The position numbers and the translations under genes were made by a program. The notes beneath the pieces were generated by a model that had not been told where the DNA came from, did no database searches, and worked only from the letters and a program-made list of their open reading frames with translations. Below are positions 24,003 through 32,455 of a stretch of 64,000 nt of DNA, piece by piece; position 1 is the stretch's first letter, and the number at the start of each line of letters is the position of its first letter. The stretch is from Undibacterium cyanobacteriorum (GTDB lineage: Bacteria > Pseudomonadota > Gammaproteobacteria > Burkholderiales > Burkholderiaceae_D), in assembly GCF_031326225.1 (NCBI RefSeq), contig NZ_CP133720.1:2790001-2854000 (forward strand). The letters are read 5' to 3'.

Positions 24003-25427
24003 ATGAGCATTTTCAAGCACTTTATCAACGGTGAATGGCACGCTTCTTCGCAAACTCGTCCGAACCACAATCCCTCACAGCCAAATCAAGTGGTTGGTGA
24101 ATATGCTGAAGCAAGTGCAGACGACGTCGCTTTGGCAGTACAAGCTGCACGCCAAGCCGCAACAGTTTGGGGACGTTCAACGCCACAACAACGTTTTGAT
24201 GTACTTGACTTTATTGGTAGCGAAATTCTCGCGCGCAAACAAGAACTCGGTCACCTATTGGCCAGTGAAGAAGGTAAAGTTTTGCCAGAAGCGATCGGTG
24301 AAGTCTCGCGTGCTGGTTTCATCTTTAAGTATTTTGCTGGTGAAGCATTACGTATGGGTGGCCAGGCCTTGGCCTCAGTGCGTCCTAACATGGAAGTTCT
24401 CACTTCGCGTGAAGCGGTGGGCGTGGTCGGCCTGATTACACCGTGGAATTTTCCGATCGCTATTCCAGCTTGGAAAGCAGCTCCTGCCCTCGCTTGCGGG
24501 AATAGTGTCATTCTCAAACCGTCTGAACTCACGCCTGGCTGTGCATGGGCTTTGGCCGAAATTATTTCGCGCTCGGGGTTACCTAAGGGCGCTTTTAATT
24601 TGGTGATGGGCGATGGCGTCGCTGGCCGCGCCATGGTGGAAGATCCGCATGTCGATGCGATCAGTTTTACCGGATCGGTGCAAACTGGTAAGCTGATTGC
24701 GCAACATTGCGCATTGCATATGAAGAAGTATCAACTCGAAATGGGCGGAAAGAATCCTCTCGTCATTCTGGATGATGCAGATCTCAATATCGCGGTCGAA
24801 TGTGCCGTCAACGGCGCCTTCTTTTCAACCGGACAGCGCTGCACAGCTTCCAGCCGCACTATCGTTACCGAGGGAATTTATCAACGTTTTGCAGAAGCAA
24901 TGCTGGAACGCACGCGCAAACTCAAAGTTGGCGATGCAGTTGCCCCCAATACCCAAATTGGTCCGGTAGTCGATCAACGCCAACTCGATAAAAACCTGCG
25001 TTATGTGGCGATCGGCACCGAGGAAGGTGGCCAACTTCTCTGTGGTGGTGAACGTCTAGCTGGTGATGGCTTTTTCTTTAGTCCCGCCATCATCGAAAAT
25101 CACAATCCACAAGCGCGTCTGAATCAAGAAGAAGTATTTGGCCCGGTCAGCACACTCATTCGTGTCAAAGATTTTGACGAAGCGATCGCCGTTGCCAACG
25201 CCACTCCATACGGACTCTCAGGCGGCATTTGTACCAGCTCATTGAAGTATGCTACTCAATTTAGAAAAGACATGCAGGCCGGAATGGTGATGGTGAACGC
25301 ACCGACGGCCGGGGTTGATTACCATGTACCGTTCGGTGGCAGCAAGGCATCGAGTTTCGGTCCACGTGAACAAGGAAACATGGCGGTCGAGTTCTACACC
25401 AAAGTCAAAACGCACTACATCGCCTAA
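24003..25427 (+). CDS. Aldehyde dehydrogenase, 2,5-dioxovalerate (ketoglutarate semialdehyde) type
   Basis: A 474-residue NAD(P)-dependent aldehyde dehydrogenase. Landmarks are TPWNFPIAIPAWKAAPALACG (cofactor loop, Asn catalytic in WNFP), KPSELTP, the glutamate of LEMGGKNP, and the nucleophile Cys in STGQRCTASSR; the end is VPFGGSKASSFGPREQG. The whole resembles KGSADH enzymes that turn 2-oxoglutarate semialdehyde into 2-oxoglutarate, the last step of hydroxyproline, arabinose and glucarate catabolism. With the hydroxyproline operon 9 kb away, the first is most likely. ATG 24003 follows GAGG by seven bases; the frame opens earlier at 23940 without support. Confidence 0.88.
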   Translation: MSIFKHFINGEWHASSQTRPNHNPSQPNQVVGEYAEASADDVALAVQAARQAATVWGRSTPQQRFDVLDFIGSEILARKQELGHLLASEEGKVLPEAIGEVSRAGFIFKYFAGEALRMGGQALASVRPNMEVLTSREAVGVVGLITPWNFPIAIPAWKAAPALACGNSVILKPSELTPGCAWALAEIISRSGLPKGAFNLVMGDGVAGRAMVEDPHVDAISFTGSVQTGKLIAQHCALHMKKYQLEMGGKNPLVILDDADLNIAVECAVNGAFFSTGQRCTASSRTIVTEGIYQRFAEAMLERTRKLKVGDAVAPNTQIGPVVDQRQLDKNLRYVAIGTEEGGQLLCGGERLAGDGFFFSPAIIENHNPQARLNQEEVFGPVSTLIRVKDFDEAIAVANATPYGLSGGICTSSLKYATQFRKDMQAGMVMVNAPTAGVDYHVPFGGSKASSFGPREQGNMAVEFYTKVKTHYIA

Positions 25428-25529
25428 TTAGCACCCTGGTTGAAGACCTCCTAAACGCTCAAGCTTTTCAGATAGTCTTCTAAAGCCGACAAGTTTTTGA
25501 AGTAAAGCGCGACCGTGTTATCAAAAACC

Positions 25530-25561
25530 AAAGCGACAGATGAAAATCTGTCGCTTTTTTT
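25530..25561 (+). terminator. Rho-independent terminator of the aldehyde dehydrogenase gene
   Basis: An 11-bp perfect stem (AAAGCGACAGA at 25530-25540 with its complement at 25547-25557) and 6-base loop, followed by a T-run on the plus strand. Confidence 0.88.
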
Positions 25562-25593
25562 GTCTGGAATTTACGTGTAAAAGCAAAAGAAAA

Positions 25594-25623
25594 TTGAGGA
25601 AAATCATAGGTATAACTTATAAT
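25594..25623 (+). promoter_or_regulatory. Sigma-70 promoter of the GntR-type gene
   Basis: TTGAGG (25594-25599), 18-bp spacer, perfect TATAAT (25618-25623). A short inverted repeat TATAA-C-TTATA (25611-25621) overlaps the -10 and could serve autorepression. The leader would be only ~20-25 bases with no clear ribosome binding site. Confidence 0.55.
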
Positions 25624-25652
25624 CCAATGATCAATTTCACAACAACCAGCGT

Positions 25653-26315
25653 ATGCCATCTCCCAAAGCTCCATCAAGTACGAAAATGCGTGCGGCTGAC
25701 GTCGCTTACGATGCCATCGAAAGCATGATCGTCACATTGCAACTCAAGCCAGGTGCACCAATTGTTGAATCGGAATTGATCGAAATTACCGGCTTGGGGC
25801 GCACACCTTTGCGTGAAGCTTTGATGCGCATGTCGTCGAATGGTCTGATCGTGCAATTACCGCGTCGCGGCCTGATCGTTAAAGACATCGAAGCGGCCGA
25901 ACATGTCACCTTGATTGAGACCCGACGCGTGATTGAACGCTTAATTGCCAGCAGCGCCGCCCGCCGCGCGACACCGCAGTTACGCCAAGATATTCTGGCC
26001 TGTGGTGAGCAAATGGTTGCCGCCGCCAACAATGGCAAGCTCGAAGAGTTCATGGCTGCTGATCAAGCTCTAGACCACGTGATACACGAAGCGTGTCGCA
26101 ATCCGTCTGCAGTTGCCGCGGTCATTCCTTTAATCATCAAATGCCGTCGCTTTTGGTACGCATATCAACATGAAGGCGATATGCATGAGGCCGCACGCTG
26201 CCACATGCTTTTGGCGAAAGGCATTGCCGAAGGCAATGAAGAAGCCGCGGCCCAAGGTGCTGATAATCTGATGAACTATCTCGAGTCTTACACTCGTAAA
26301 GTCATTAACGGCTAA
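25653..26315 (+). CDS. GntR-family regulator, FCD subgroup
   Basis: A 220-residue regulator: N-terminal winged helix (~10-75, with LIEITGLGRTPLREALMRM and the wing LIVQLPRRGLIV) and a C-terminal all-helical FCD ligand domain (~85-215). FCD proteins sense small carboxylates or amino acids, usually with a metal held by Asp/His residues; DHVIHEAC, MHEAARCHM fit such ligands. Adjacency to the dehydrogenase gene and hydroxyproline-related genes suggests it senses a pathway intermediate. It has its own promoter and a terminator on each side. The start at 25653 lacks a Shine-Dalgarno; ATG 25686 is an alternative. Confidence 0.85.
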   Translation: MPSPKAPSSTKMRAADVAYDAIESMIVTLQLKPGAPIVESELIEITGLGRTPLREALMRMSSNGLIVQLPRRGLIVKDIEAAEHVTLIETRRVIERLIASSAARRATPQLRQDILACGEQMVAAANNGKLEEFMAADQALDHVIHEACRNPSAVAAVIPLIIKCRRFWYAYQHEGDMHEAARCHMLLAKGIAEGNEEAAAQGADNLMNYLESYTRKVING

Positions 26316-26338
26316 ATCTACAGCGCTTCTCTCAAACA

Positions 26339-26370
26339 AAAACGGCAAGCACTTCCATGCTTGCCGTTTT
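26339..26370. terminator. Bidirectional terminator between the GntR and M28 peptidase genes
   Basis: A 13-bp perfect stem (26339-26351 with 26358-26370, arm core ACGGCAAGCA) with a 6-base loop and A/T tracts on both flanks, located between converging genes. Confidence 0.85.
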
Positions 26371-26454
26371 CTTGTTTAGCTTAAACTTGAATAGCTTAAA
26401 TGAGACCGCCCTCTACTGATGGTTCAAGCTATCTAAGTTAGGGCTCTGCCTAGC

Positions 26455-28203
26455 TTATTTTTGTCCAACCTGAGCCTTGACTTGCTCTTCTCTGATCTTT
26501 CGGTATGGATCATTCGCATTCCACTGCGGAACCGTCTTCGCATTGGCTAATCGATAGCCGAGCATGAGTGTGAATTCTGCCTGTTGCACCATGCCGCTCA
26601 AATCCCAAGTAGGATCATAGCGGTCACGCACGGTGTGATAATCATTCTTAAAATGCTTCATCTTGCGTTCTGAATGCATGTGTTCATGCTCAAACTCAAA
26701 ATAACCATCTCCCGAGAACACGGCTGACCCCACATTAAAAGCGGGCACACCGGCTCGCGCAAAATTAAAGTGATCGGCCCGATAATAGGCTCCGCCTAAA
26801 TCAGGCACTGACTTCGCAATGCTTAAGCGCATTTGTCGAGCGACGATTTGCGCATCATGATACAGACTACTGCGTTCACTTCCCGCGACACCGATGTCTT
26901 TCGTCTTCCCCACAAAATTCATACTATCTAAATTGAGATCAGCAATCGTGGTCTTCAACGGCCAAGCCGGTGCGCGAGTATAAGCAAGACTCCCGATTAA
27001 TCCTTGTTCTTCGGCCGCTGGCCATAAGAAAATCTGACTCCGCTTGCTCGGATGTTTTACAGCATATTCGGCCATCGCCAACAAAGCAGCGGCACCACTC
27101 GCATTATCGACCGCACCATTCCAAATCTGAGACGGTTTACCCGGCTCTTCAATTTTTCCTAGATGATCCCAATGCGCCGAGTAAATCAAGGCTTCGTTTT
27201 TCAACTTGGCGTCCGTACCGGGAACAAGACCGAGTACATTGAATTGCTCCACTTGCCGCACTGTCGAGCGCACCGAAGCGTGCACTCGAATCGGTAATTC
27301 TACTGGTACGAAATCGGACTTCTCGGCTTGTGCTCGCAATGCATCGAGATCAATCCCCTGCGTCGCGAAAAATGGTTTGATGCTAGCTTCAGCCCACCAG
27401 CCTTCCATCGGATTTCCCGAGCCTGCAAGATGAAAACGTTCGCGTCCAAAACTCGTTTGCGGCACACTCCAGCTATACGCCGCCGAAGCATCAGTATGAA
27501 TCAAAATAACGCCAGCGACACCGCGCCGCGCTGCCTCTTCAAATTTGTATACCCAGCGACCAAAATAAGTCATCGCTTTGCCGGCAAAACGTTGTGGTTC
27601 TAGCTCAGTTGGTTGGGGGTCATTGACCATCATCACCAGCACCTTGCCCCGTACATCGATATTCTTATAGTCATCCCAATTTTCTTCAGGCGCCTTAATA
27701 CCGTATCCCACAAATATCATCGGAGCATCAATGTCGACCGCTTCTTGTATGCTTGAAGTGGCCAACAAAATCTCGCTTCCTAGCTGTGGCGCATACGCGC
27801 CCACCTTGCCTTCAAATCGTATCTGGGTTTCGGGGAGTGTTTTAATTCCCAAAATATTCACTTTGTGCAGATAGGGATTTCGTACATCGGTTGAAATGTT
27901 CTGCAACCCCATCAGCTGTAGCTGAGTGGCGATATAGCGCGCAGCTAACTCACCGCCACGTTGTCCGGTGCCTCGACCTTCCAACAAATCGTCCGCCAAA
28001 TAAGCGAGATGGCTACGCAAAGCCGATTCGCGGACTTTCGGCGCGATTGATCCGCCACTCTTGGATTGAGATTGAGATTGAGATTGAATTTGAGCTTGAA
28101 TGCGAGCATTAGCTTCAGTTTGTGCTGAAGCCTGAATGCCAACCATAGACAATACAGCGCCTATCATCCAGGCCCATTGTTTTATGCTTTTCCTTCTCAC
28201 CAT
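26455..28203 (-). CDS. Exported M28-family metallopeptidase
   Basis: A 582-residue zinc aminopeptidase-type protein. A signal peptide (~1-27, WAWMIGAVLSMVGIQASAQ) is followed by a low-complexity Gln/Ser stretch (IQSQSQSQSKS), a PA-like insert (~130-270) and the M28 core: His-Asp in YSAHWDHLG, the bridging Asp in GAVDNASGAAALL, the Glu pair in AAEEQGLIGS, Asp in LNLDSMN, and a late His (FKNDYHTVRD). All zinc ligands appear intact. ATG 28203 is preferred over the TTG at 28212. It follows the BRO-N-like gene by 90 bp on the same strand and ends at a bidirectional terminator. Confidence 0.88.
   Translation of the reverse strand: MVRRKSIKQWAWMIGAVLSMVGIQASAQTEANARIQAQIQSQSQSQSKSGGSIAPKVRESALRSHLAYLADDLLEGRGTGQRGGELAARYIATQLQLMGLQNISTDVRNPYLHKVNILGIKTLPETQIRFEGKVGAYAPQLGSEILLATSSIQEAVDIDAPMIFVGYGIKAPEENWDDYKNIDVRGKVLVMMVNDPQPTELEPQRFAGKAMTYFGRWVYKFEEAARRGVAGVILIHTDASAAYSWSVPQTSFGRERFHLAGSGNPMEGWWAEASIKPFFATQGIDLDALRAQAEKSDFVPVELPIRVHASVRSTVRQVEQFNVLGLVPGTDAKLKNEALIYSAHWDHLGKIEEPGKPSQIWNGAVDNASGAAALLAMAEYAVKHPSKRSQIFLWPAAEEQGLIGSLAYTRAPAWPLKTTIADLNLDSMNFVGKTKDIGVAGSERSSLYHDAQIVARQMRLSIAKSVPDLGGAYYRADHFNFARAGVPAFNVGSAVFSGDGYFEFEHEHMHSERKMKHFKNDYHTVRDRYDPTWDLSGMVQQAEFTLMLGYRLANAKTVPQWNANDPYRKIREEQVKAQVGQK
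28065..28088 (-). repeat. Hexanucleotide repeat in the M28 peptidase N-terminus
   Basis: Three exact copies of ATTGAG and a fourth ATTGAA on the plus strand encode the alternating Q-S run just after the signal peptide. The 6-bp unit keeps the frame on slippage. Confidence 0.7.
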
Positions 28204-28293
28204 TTTTCGCAACTCGATTCTTCTTATTCGGTCTATTTTATTTCTGTTTTATTCATTTCTATCGGCAATCAAACGGACTCACCGCAACGGGCA

Positions 28294-28851
28294 CTAAAGT
28301 CCCTTCATAGGATGATTCACAGCTGATCTCGGCATTCGTTTGACGTTCGGCAATGCTTCTTTCAGCAACCACCGTTTGAAACGGATCATAGGATATTTCG
28401 CTCTTCTGTCATCCGTACGGCTCTCAAGCAAGCGCATCAAACCGGCCTCAGTGACCGCCATTTCACGACTCTGATCGATCTTGCCGTAGTCACTGCCAAG
28501 AGTATCGATTTCCCATTGAGCGAGTTTAGGATCTAGCACTTTTTTGAGATCCCGTAAGGCGACCCACACGATTTCATCGACGAGGTAGAAACGAATCTGG
28601 CGTCCATCAAAGGTATAGTATTTGCCATGCCACTGTTGCAGCGCAGACTTCTCACCCCAATACTTAAAGAGCAGCACGAACTCGATGATCTCGCGCGAAT
28701 ACAGTCGCCCCCAAAAGCCAATCGCGATCACCACGCCGATGATGCCGTGACCAGGTTTAATTTTCTCAGCGATCACATAGTAGATATATGAGAGACCAAT
28801 GCTGAAAACGATTTTGCTGATCAATAGGAGAACGCTGCGCCACTCAATCAT
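28294..28851 (-). CDS. Two-helix membrane protein with a BRO-N-like cytoplasmic domain
   Basis: A 185-residue protein: two hydrophobic segments (~7-26 and ~36-52), then a soluble domain. Residues ~80-175 follow the BRO-N pattern: a two-strand start (FDGRQIRFYLVDEIVWVALR with DLKKVLD), a VTEAGLMRLLESR motif (131-145) like the usual sEsGLY-LI-RSR, and RFKRWLLKEALPNVKR (157-172) like the usual FkrWvt-EVLP-iRk. BRO-N is normally a DNA-binding module of phage antirepressors and baculovirus BRO proteins. Membrane fusion to it is unusual, and I infer the homology from motif order only. It starts 19 bp after rbgA, so it is probably cotranscribed. Confidence 0.6.
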   Translation of the reverse strand: MIEWRSVLLLISKIVFSIGLSYIYYVIAEKIKPGHGIIGVVIAIGFWGRLYSREIIEFVLLFKYWGEKSALQQWHGKYYTFDGRQIRFYLVDEIVWVALRDLKKVLDPKLAQWEIDTLGSDYGKIDQSREMAVTEAGLMRLLESRTDDRRAKYPMIRFKRWLLKEALPNVKRMPRSAVNHPMKGL

Positions 28852-28870
28852 TTTGGCCCCAATTTATCTC

Positions 28871-29806
28871 TTAATCGAGATCTTGCGTATCATCATCACT
28901 CATTCCAGTATCGACGCTCTTACCTTGCCCCAATAGGACTGGTGGTACATAGGTCGCCAACAAATGTTCGCGTGATTGAGGTGTTTCAAGACTGATGCGA
29001 CCGAGCGCACCACTACGATAATCGAGCAACAGCGTATGCGCTGCTTTTTCAAAATCCCAGTCGCCCCCCTTTAAACGATACGCACGTTTCTTCGCTACCG
29101 CTTCGATGACAGCCACCGCATCCATCTCTTCAGCGGCAAAGCCATACCGCGCCGATAGCAGCTTAGGATAGGTTTGCAAGAGCCGCTCCGCGAGAAAGGT
29201 TGCGACTTCTTCTTCGATCAAGGCATTCACGCCCACGGCATGGCTGGCCGCTAACATCAAACCATCCGTTGGATGCTCAATCTTGGGCCACAACATCCCA
29301 GGTGTGTCGGTCAAAATCATGTTTTTACCGAGATACAAACGTTGCTGGGTTTTCGTCACGGCGGGCTCGTCACCTACATTTGCCACACGCTTCTTCAATA
29401 AAGCATTCATGAGAGTCGACTTACCGACGTTGGGAATCCCCATGATCATCATGCGCAATGGCTTGGTTGGCACACCGCGATGTGGAGCTAATTCAAGCGC
29501 ATAGCCAGGAATCTTCGCAACATCTGCTGGCTTTTTGCAACTAATCGCCACGGCCTTAACGCCTTTTTGCGCGTTGTAGTATTCCATCCACGCTTTGGTC
29601 GCATGAGGATCAGCTAAATCACTCTTGTTCAAAATTTTGAGGCACGGCCGTTGACGTGCTGAGCGCAGCTGCTCCACCATCGGATTGCAACTCGCTTGTG
29701 GAATACGAGCATCCAAAACCTCAATCACGAGATCAGTACTCTCCATTGACTCCGCAGCCTTCTTGCGGGCTGCGTTCATGTGACCGGGGAACCATTGTAT
29801 CGACAT
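28871..29806 (-). CDS. rbgA: Ribosome biogenesis GTPase RbgA/YlqF
   Basis: A 311-residue circularly permuted GTPase: G4 (NKSD, 60-63) precedes G1 (GIPNVGKS, 123-130) and G3 (DTPG, 167-170), with the HWFPGHM-type N-terminus (IQWFPGHMNAARKK) and a C-terminal ANTAR-like helical domain. RbgA acts late in 50S assembly, promoting uL16 incorporation. The ATG at 29806 gives the conserved N-terminus and has AAGAAG just upstream. It is followed by the BRO-N-like membrane gene 19 bp on and the M28 peptidase gene. The 3' end is acidic (DDDTQDLD). Confidence 0.92.
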   Translation of the reverse strand: MSIQWFPGHMNAARKKAAESMESTDLVIEVLDARIPQASCNPMVEQLRSARQRPCLKILNKSDLADPHATKAWMEYYNAQKGVKAVAISCKKPADVAKIPGYALELAPHRGVPTKPLRMMIMGIPNVGKSTLMNALLKKRVANVGDEPAVTKTQQRLYLGKNMILTDTPGMLWPKIEHPTDGLMLAASHAVGVNALIEEEVATFLAERLLQTYPKLLSARYGFAAEEMDAVAVIEAVAKKRAYRLKGGDWDFEKAAHTLLLDYRSGALGRISLETPQSREHLLATYVPPVLLGQGKSVDTGMSDDDTQDLD

Positions 29807-30173
29807 ACTTCTTCAACTTTTCAAAATAGCTTTCGCAGTCAGTCTGCCTAAAGCACAGCACTGGCGCAAAATCGTAATCAATGTAATCTGATGCGTTTAT
29901 AGGATTGCGGAGGTCGAAGTGGCTAGGCCTCATGAGGCCGAATTTCGACATCACCATCGAGAGCGATCAAACTAAAAGATCGTTCTGAGCAATCAAAGAG
30001 CGGGAATTCCCTCTATTTTACGGGTTTGAGAGGAACAAAGCCGTGTTTATCTGAAATCGGCCAGCAAAAAAAGCTGAAAACAGGCACATCGATAACAAAA
30101 TGACTAGATAAACAGTCTGTTTGATGGCATGAATCTCAAAAAAGCGAGCTGCTTATAAGACCTCAATGTAAAT
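29807..30173. other. Intergenic region upstream of rbgA
   Basis: 367 bp between the end of the MSHA locus and the rbgA start. It contains a perfect 14-bp palindrome at 29926-29939. A TATAAA near 29900 on the minus strand could be a -10, but no -35 is well placed. No terminator for the pilus locus is visible. Confidence 0.45.
29926..29939. repeat. Perfect 14-bp palindrome GGCCTCATGAGGCC
   Basis: A self-complementary 14-mer about 120 bp upstream of the rbgA start, without a loop. It could be an operator for a dimeric regulator; no second copy was noticed in the window. Confidence 0.5.
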
Positions 30174-31451
30174 CTATTTCTGCAATTGGCTGATACGTTG
30201 ATCGACAAATGCGATCAAATCTGCGCCTAAGCCAGGTTGGAGTTTCGCCTGTTGAAAGGCTTCTATCGCCTCTTTGCTATTACCATCAGCCTGCAACGAA
30301 ATCCCGAGCCCCATCCACCAGACGCCATTCTGTGAATGCCGCTCCAACGCCGAACGATAATAGGCGATGGCTTCTTTGTGATGGTTTAGCTTCTGCTGGA
30401 GCGCGGCGATAAAAGCCAAATAGTCCGGCCTATCCTGCGCAAAAGCTACTGATTTTTGCAGGACTTCTACCGCCTCATTGAGTTTCGCGCGTTCGACCAA
30501 GATCCGCGCCAATACCATAGCAAAATTCACTTGATGTGAGTCCAATGCCAGGCCAGCTCGCAATTCACGTATCGCATCATCATAGCGTTTGCTGTCGAGC
30601 ATCAAGGAAACCAATAACTGGCGAGCAGGCATATGCGTTTGATCAAGGATCAGAGCACGTTGCAGCGCTTGAATCGCTTCAGTATTTCGCCCTTGCTGTT
30701 GATACACCGTTGCTTGTTTAAATTCGCTCTCTGCTTTTTGTTGCGGGGAGACTTCTTTGACCATGACCGGCGCAGGGGCTGGTAAGCGCTCCATTGCGTT
30801 TGCATTGTTAGCTTCTGCAGCGAGTTTCGTGACCGGCTTATCGGATGCGTTTAATTTCGACTGTGCACCCTCATCTTTCTTGGCAATGGCCTGCACCGAT
30901 GTCTGCACCGACTCAGGCGTTGAACTTGATTTGCTTACGATGGCAACGACTTCGGTTTGTTTGTCTGGCTGTTTAATTTCAAGCTTCTCGGGTGCTTTCT
31001 CTCCTGCTCGATCGACACGCTTCTCAATCGACGACTGGCTCTGAAGTTCACCACCGCTTGGCGATGTCGAGATCGAGGTCGCAGGGGGCGCAGAATCTAC
31101 AGGCATCGACGTTTTTGCTGGCATTGAATCAAGATCTCTCGGCGTACTGATATCGGTACTCAGCCTCAACAGCAAAGGCAACTGCGCCACCTCTGGCCCA
31201 AGTTCGACCTTACTTTGTGGCGGCTGCGAGCCATTGGTTTGCACTAGATTTGTTTGCCCACCGAATTGACGATAGGCGAGATAAGCAAGTCCGATCATCA
31301 CCAGTACGAGTATCGCAAATTTCCATGATCGTCCACTTGACCTCGCCAATGGATCACCATATTGCACGTATTGGGCAGACGACGATTCCTCAGATTTCCC
31401 CTCGGCTTTGCGTTTTTCCAAATCCTGCAACATTTGATTGATCAAACTCAC
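30174..31451 (-). CDS. mshN: MSHA biogenesis protein MshN (TPR)
   Basis: A 425-residue inner-membrane TPR protein, last gene of the pilus locus. The N-terminus SLINQMLQDLEKRK is the family signature, one membrane helix follows (~45-65, WKFAILVLVMIGLAYLAY), then a Pro/Ser/Ala-rich periplasmic linker and at least four TPR units (~225-420). MshN is thought to help secretin/pilus assembly. The frame opens upstream, but the start is GTG 31451, six bases after GGAGG and giving the family N-terminus; GGAGG sits only three bases before ATG 31454. It immediately follows mshM. Confidence 0.85.
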   Translation of the reverse strand: MSLINQMLQDLEKRKAEGKSEESSSAQYVQYGDPLARSSGRSWKFAILVLVMIGLAYLAYRQFGGQTNLVQTNGSQPPQSKVELGPEVAQLPLLLRLSTDISTPRDLDSMPAKTSMPVDSAPPATSISTSPSGGELQSQSSIEKRVDRAGEKAPEKLEIKQPDKQTEVVAIVSKSSSTPESVQTSVQAIAKKDEGAQSKLNASDKPVTKLAAEANNANAMERLPAPAPVMVKEVSPQQKAESEFKQATVYQQQGRNTEAIQALQRALILDQTHMPARQLLVSLMLDSKRYDDAIRELRAGLALDSHQVNFAMVLARILVERAKLNEAVEVLQKSVAFAQDRPDYLAFIAALQQKLNHHKEAIAYYRSALERHSQNGVWWMGLGISLQADGNSKEAIEAFQQAKLQPGLGADLIAFVDQRISQLQK

Positions 31452-31453
31452 CA

Positions 31454-32365
31454 TCAACCTCCAGCAATCTTGCTCAACCAGAACTGGCTGGCAATGATCA
31501 ACAAAACAGACAGCAATGCCCCACCCGCAATGAGTTTTTTGGATACCTTCAACAAAGGGGCGGACTCAGTATCCTTGAGCGCTAACAGCACATCGCGTGT
31601 ATTCACGAAACGACGCCCTGCGCCATACGCCAACATCAAGGCCTTGTTAGCGAGAATATTTGTCATTCGTGGAATACCACGGCTTCCTAACCAAAGTGCA
31701 AAAGATGCGGTTCGGCTAAACAAACGAAGTTCGCTGTAACCAGCGATACGCAATCGATGATTGATATAGAAGACCGTTTCTTCCCAACTCAAAGAACGCA
31801 AACGATAGTGGAAGGTAATGCGCTGCGCCAACTGACGAATCTCCGCGCGCGCTAAGCGGCGATCTAACTCTGGTTGTCCGAACAAAATGATCTGCAGCAG
31901 CTTGCGCTTTTCAGTTTCCAAATTACTGAGTAATCGCAGCGCTTCTAAGGTTTCAATCGGAAGTGCTTGGGCCTCGTCAATACACAACACCACACGTTTC
32001 TCTTGCTCGGCGTATTCCAATAAACGGTGATTGATCGCTCGCAGTAACTCGTGTTGTTCAACGCCAGAAGAAGGAGTCACGCCCAATTCCTCCGCCACAT
32101 TCAACAAAAGTGTACGCGGCTCGACCAAAGGATTGGGAATATAAGCGCTGACAAATTCTGGCCCGAGAGTCTTTAGAAACTGTCGGCAAAGCAAAGTTTT
32201 ACCAGTGCCGACTTCGCCAGTGATCTTGATAAAGCCCTCTCCGTTTTGCGCTGCGATCATCAGAGTATTGAGGGCTTCGCGATGGCTACCGAACGAAAAG
32301 AAAAAAGACGTGTCTGGTGTGATACCGAACGGTGTTTCAGTTAAACCAAAAAAAGTTTGATACAT
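31454..32365 (-). CDS. mshM: MSHA biogenesis ATPase MshM (ExeA-like)
   Basis: A 303-residue AAA+ ATPase with the N-terminus YQTFFGLTETPFGITPDT, Walker A GEVGTGKT (~residues 49-56), Walker B VVLCIDEAQ (~130) and a C-terminal membrane helix (~280-297). ExeA/MshM-type proteins insert or space the secretin through peptidoglycan, using ATP on the cytoplasmic side. This one ends in the helix and has no peptidoglycan-binding domain, as usual for MshM. It lies 90 bp after mshL and abuts mshN. Confidence 0.88.
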   Translation of the reverse strand: MYQTFFGLTETPFGITPDTSFFFSFGSHREALNTLMIAAQNGEGFIKITGEVGTGKTLLCRQFLKTLGPEFVSAYIPNPLVEPRTLLLNVAEELGVTPSSGVEQHELLRAINHRLLEYAEQEKRVVLCIDEAQALPIETLEALRLLSNLETEKRKLLQIILFGQPELDRRLARAEIRQLAQRITFHYRLRSLSWEETVFYINHRLRIAGYSELRLFSRTASFALWLGSRGIPRMTNILANKALMLAYGAGRRFVNTRDVLLALKDTESAPLLKVSKKLIAGGALLSVLLIIASQFWLSKIAGG

Positions 32366-32455
32366 AAATACCGCGCCATCGCTTCAGATCTACATTGCTT
32401 GTAGCCTGCCATTCTATTCAAACATTTTCATCTAAATAGAGACTACGTTGATCAA

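Noticed and set aside
29733..29957. 74-codon minus-strand frame overlapping the rbgA start
   Set aside because: No ribosome binding site and a 74-base overlap with the well-supported rbgA N-terminus; no family resemblance.
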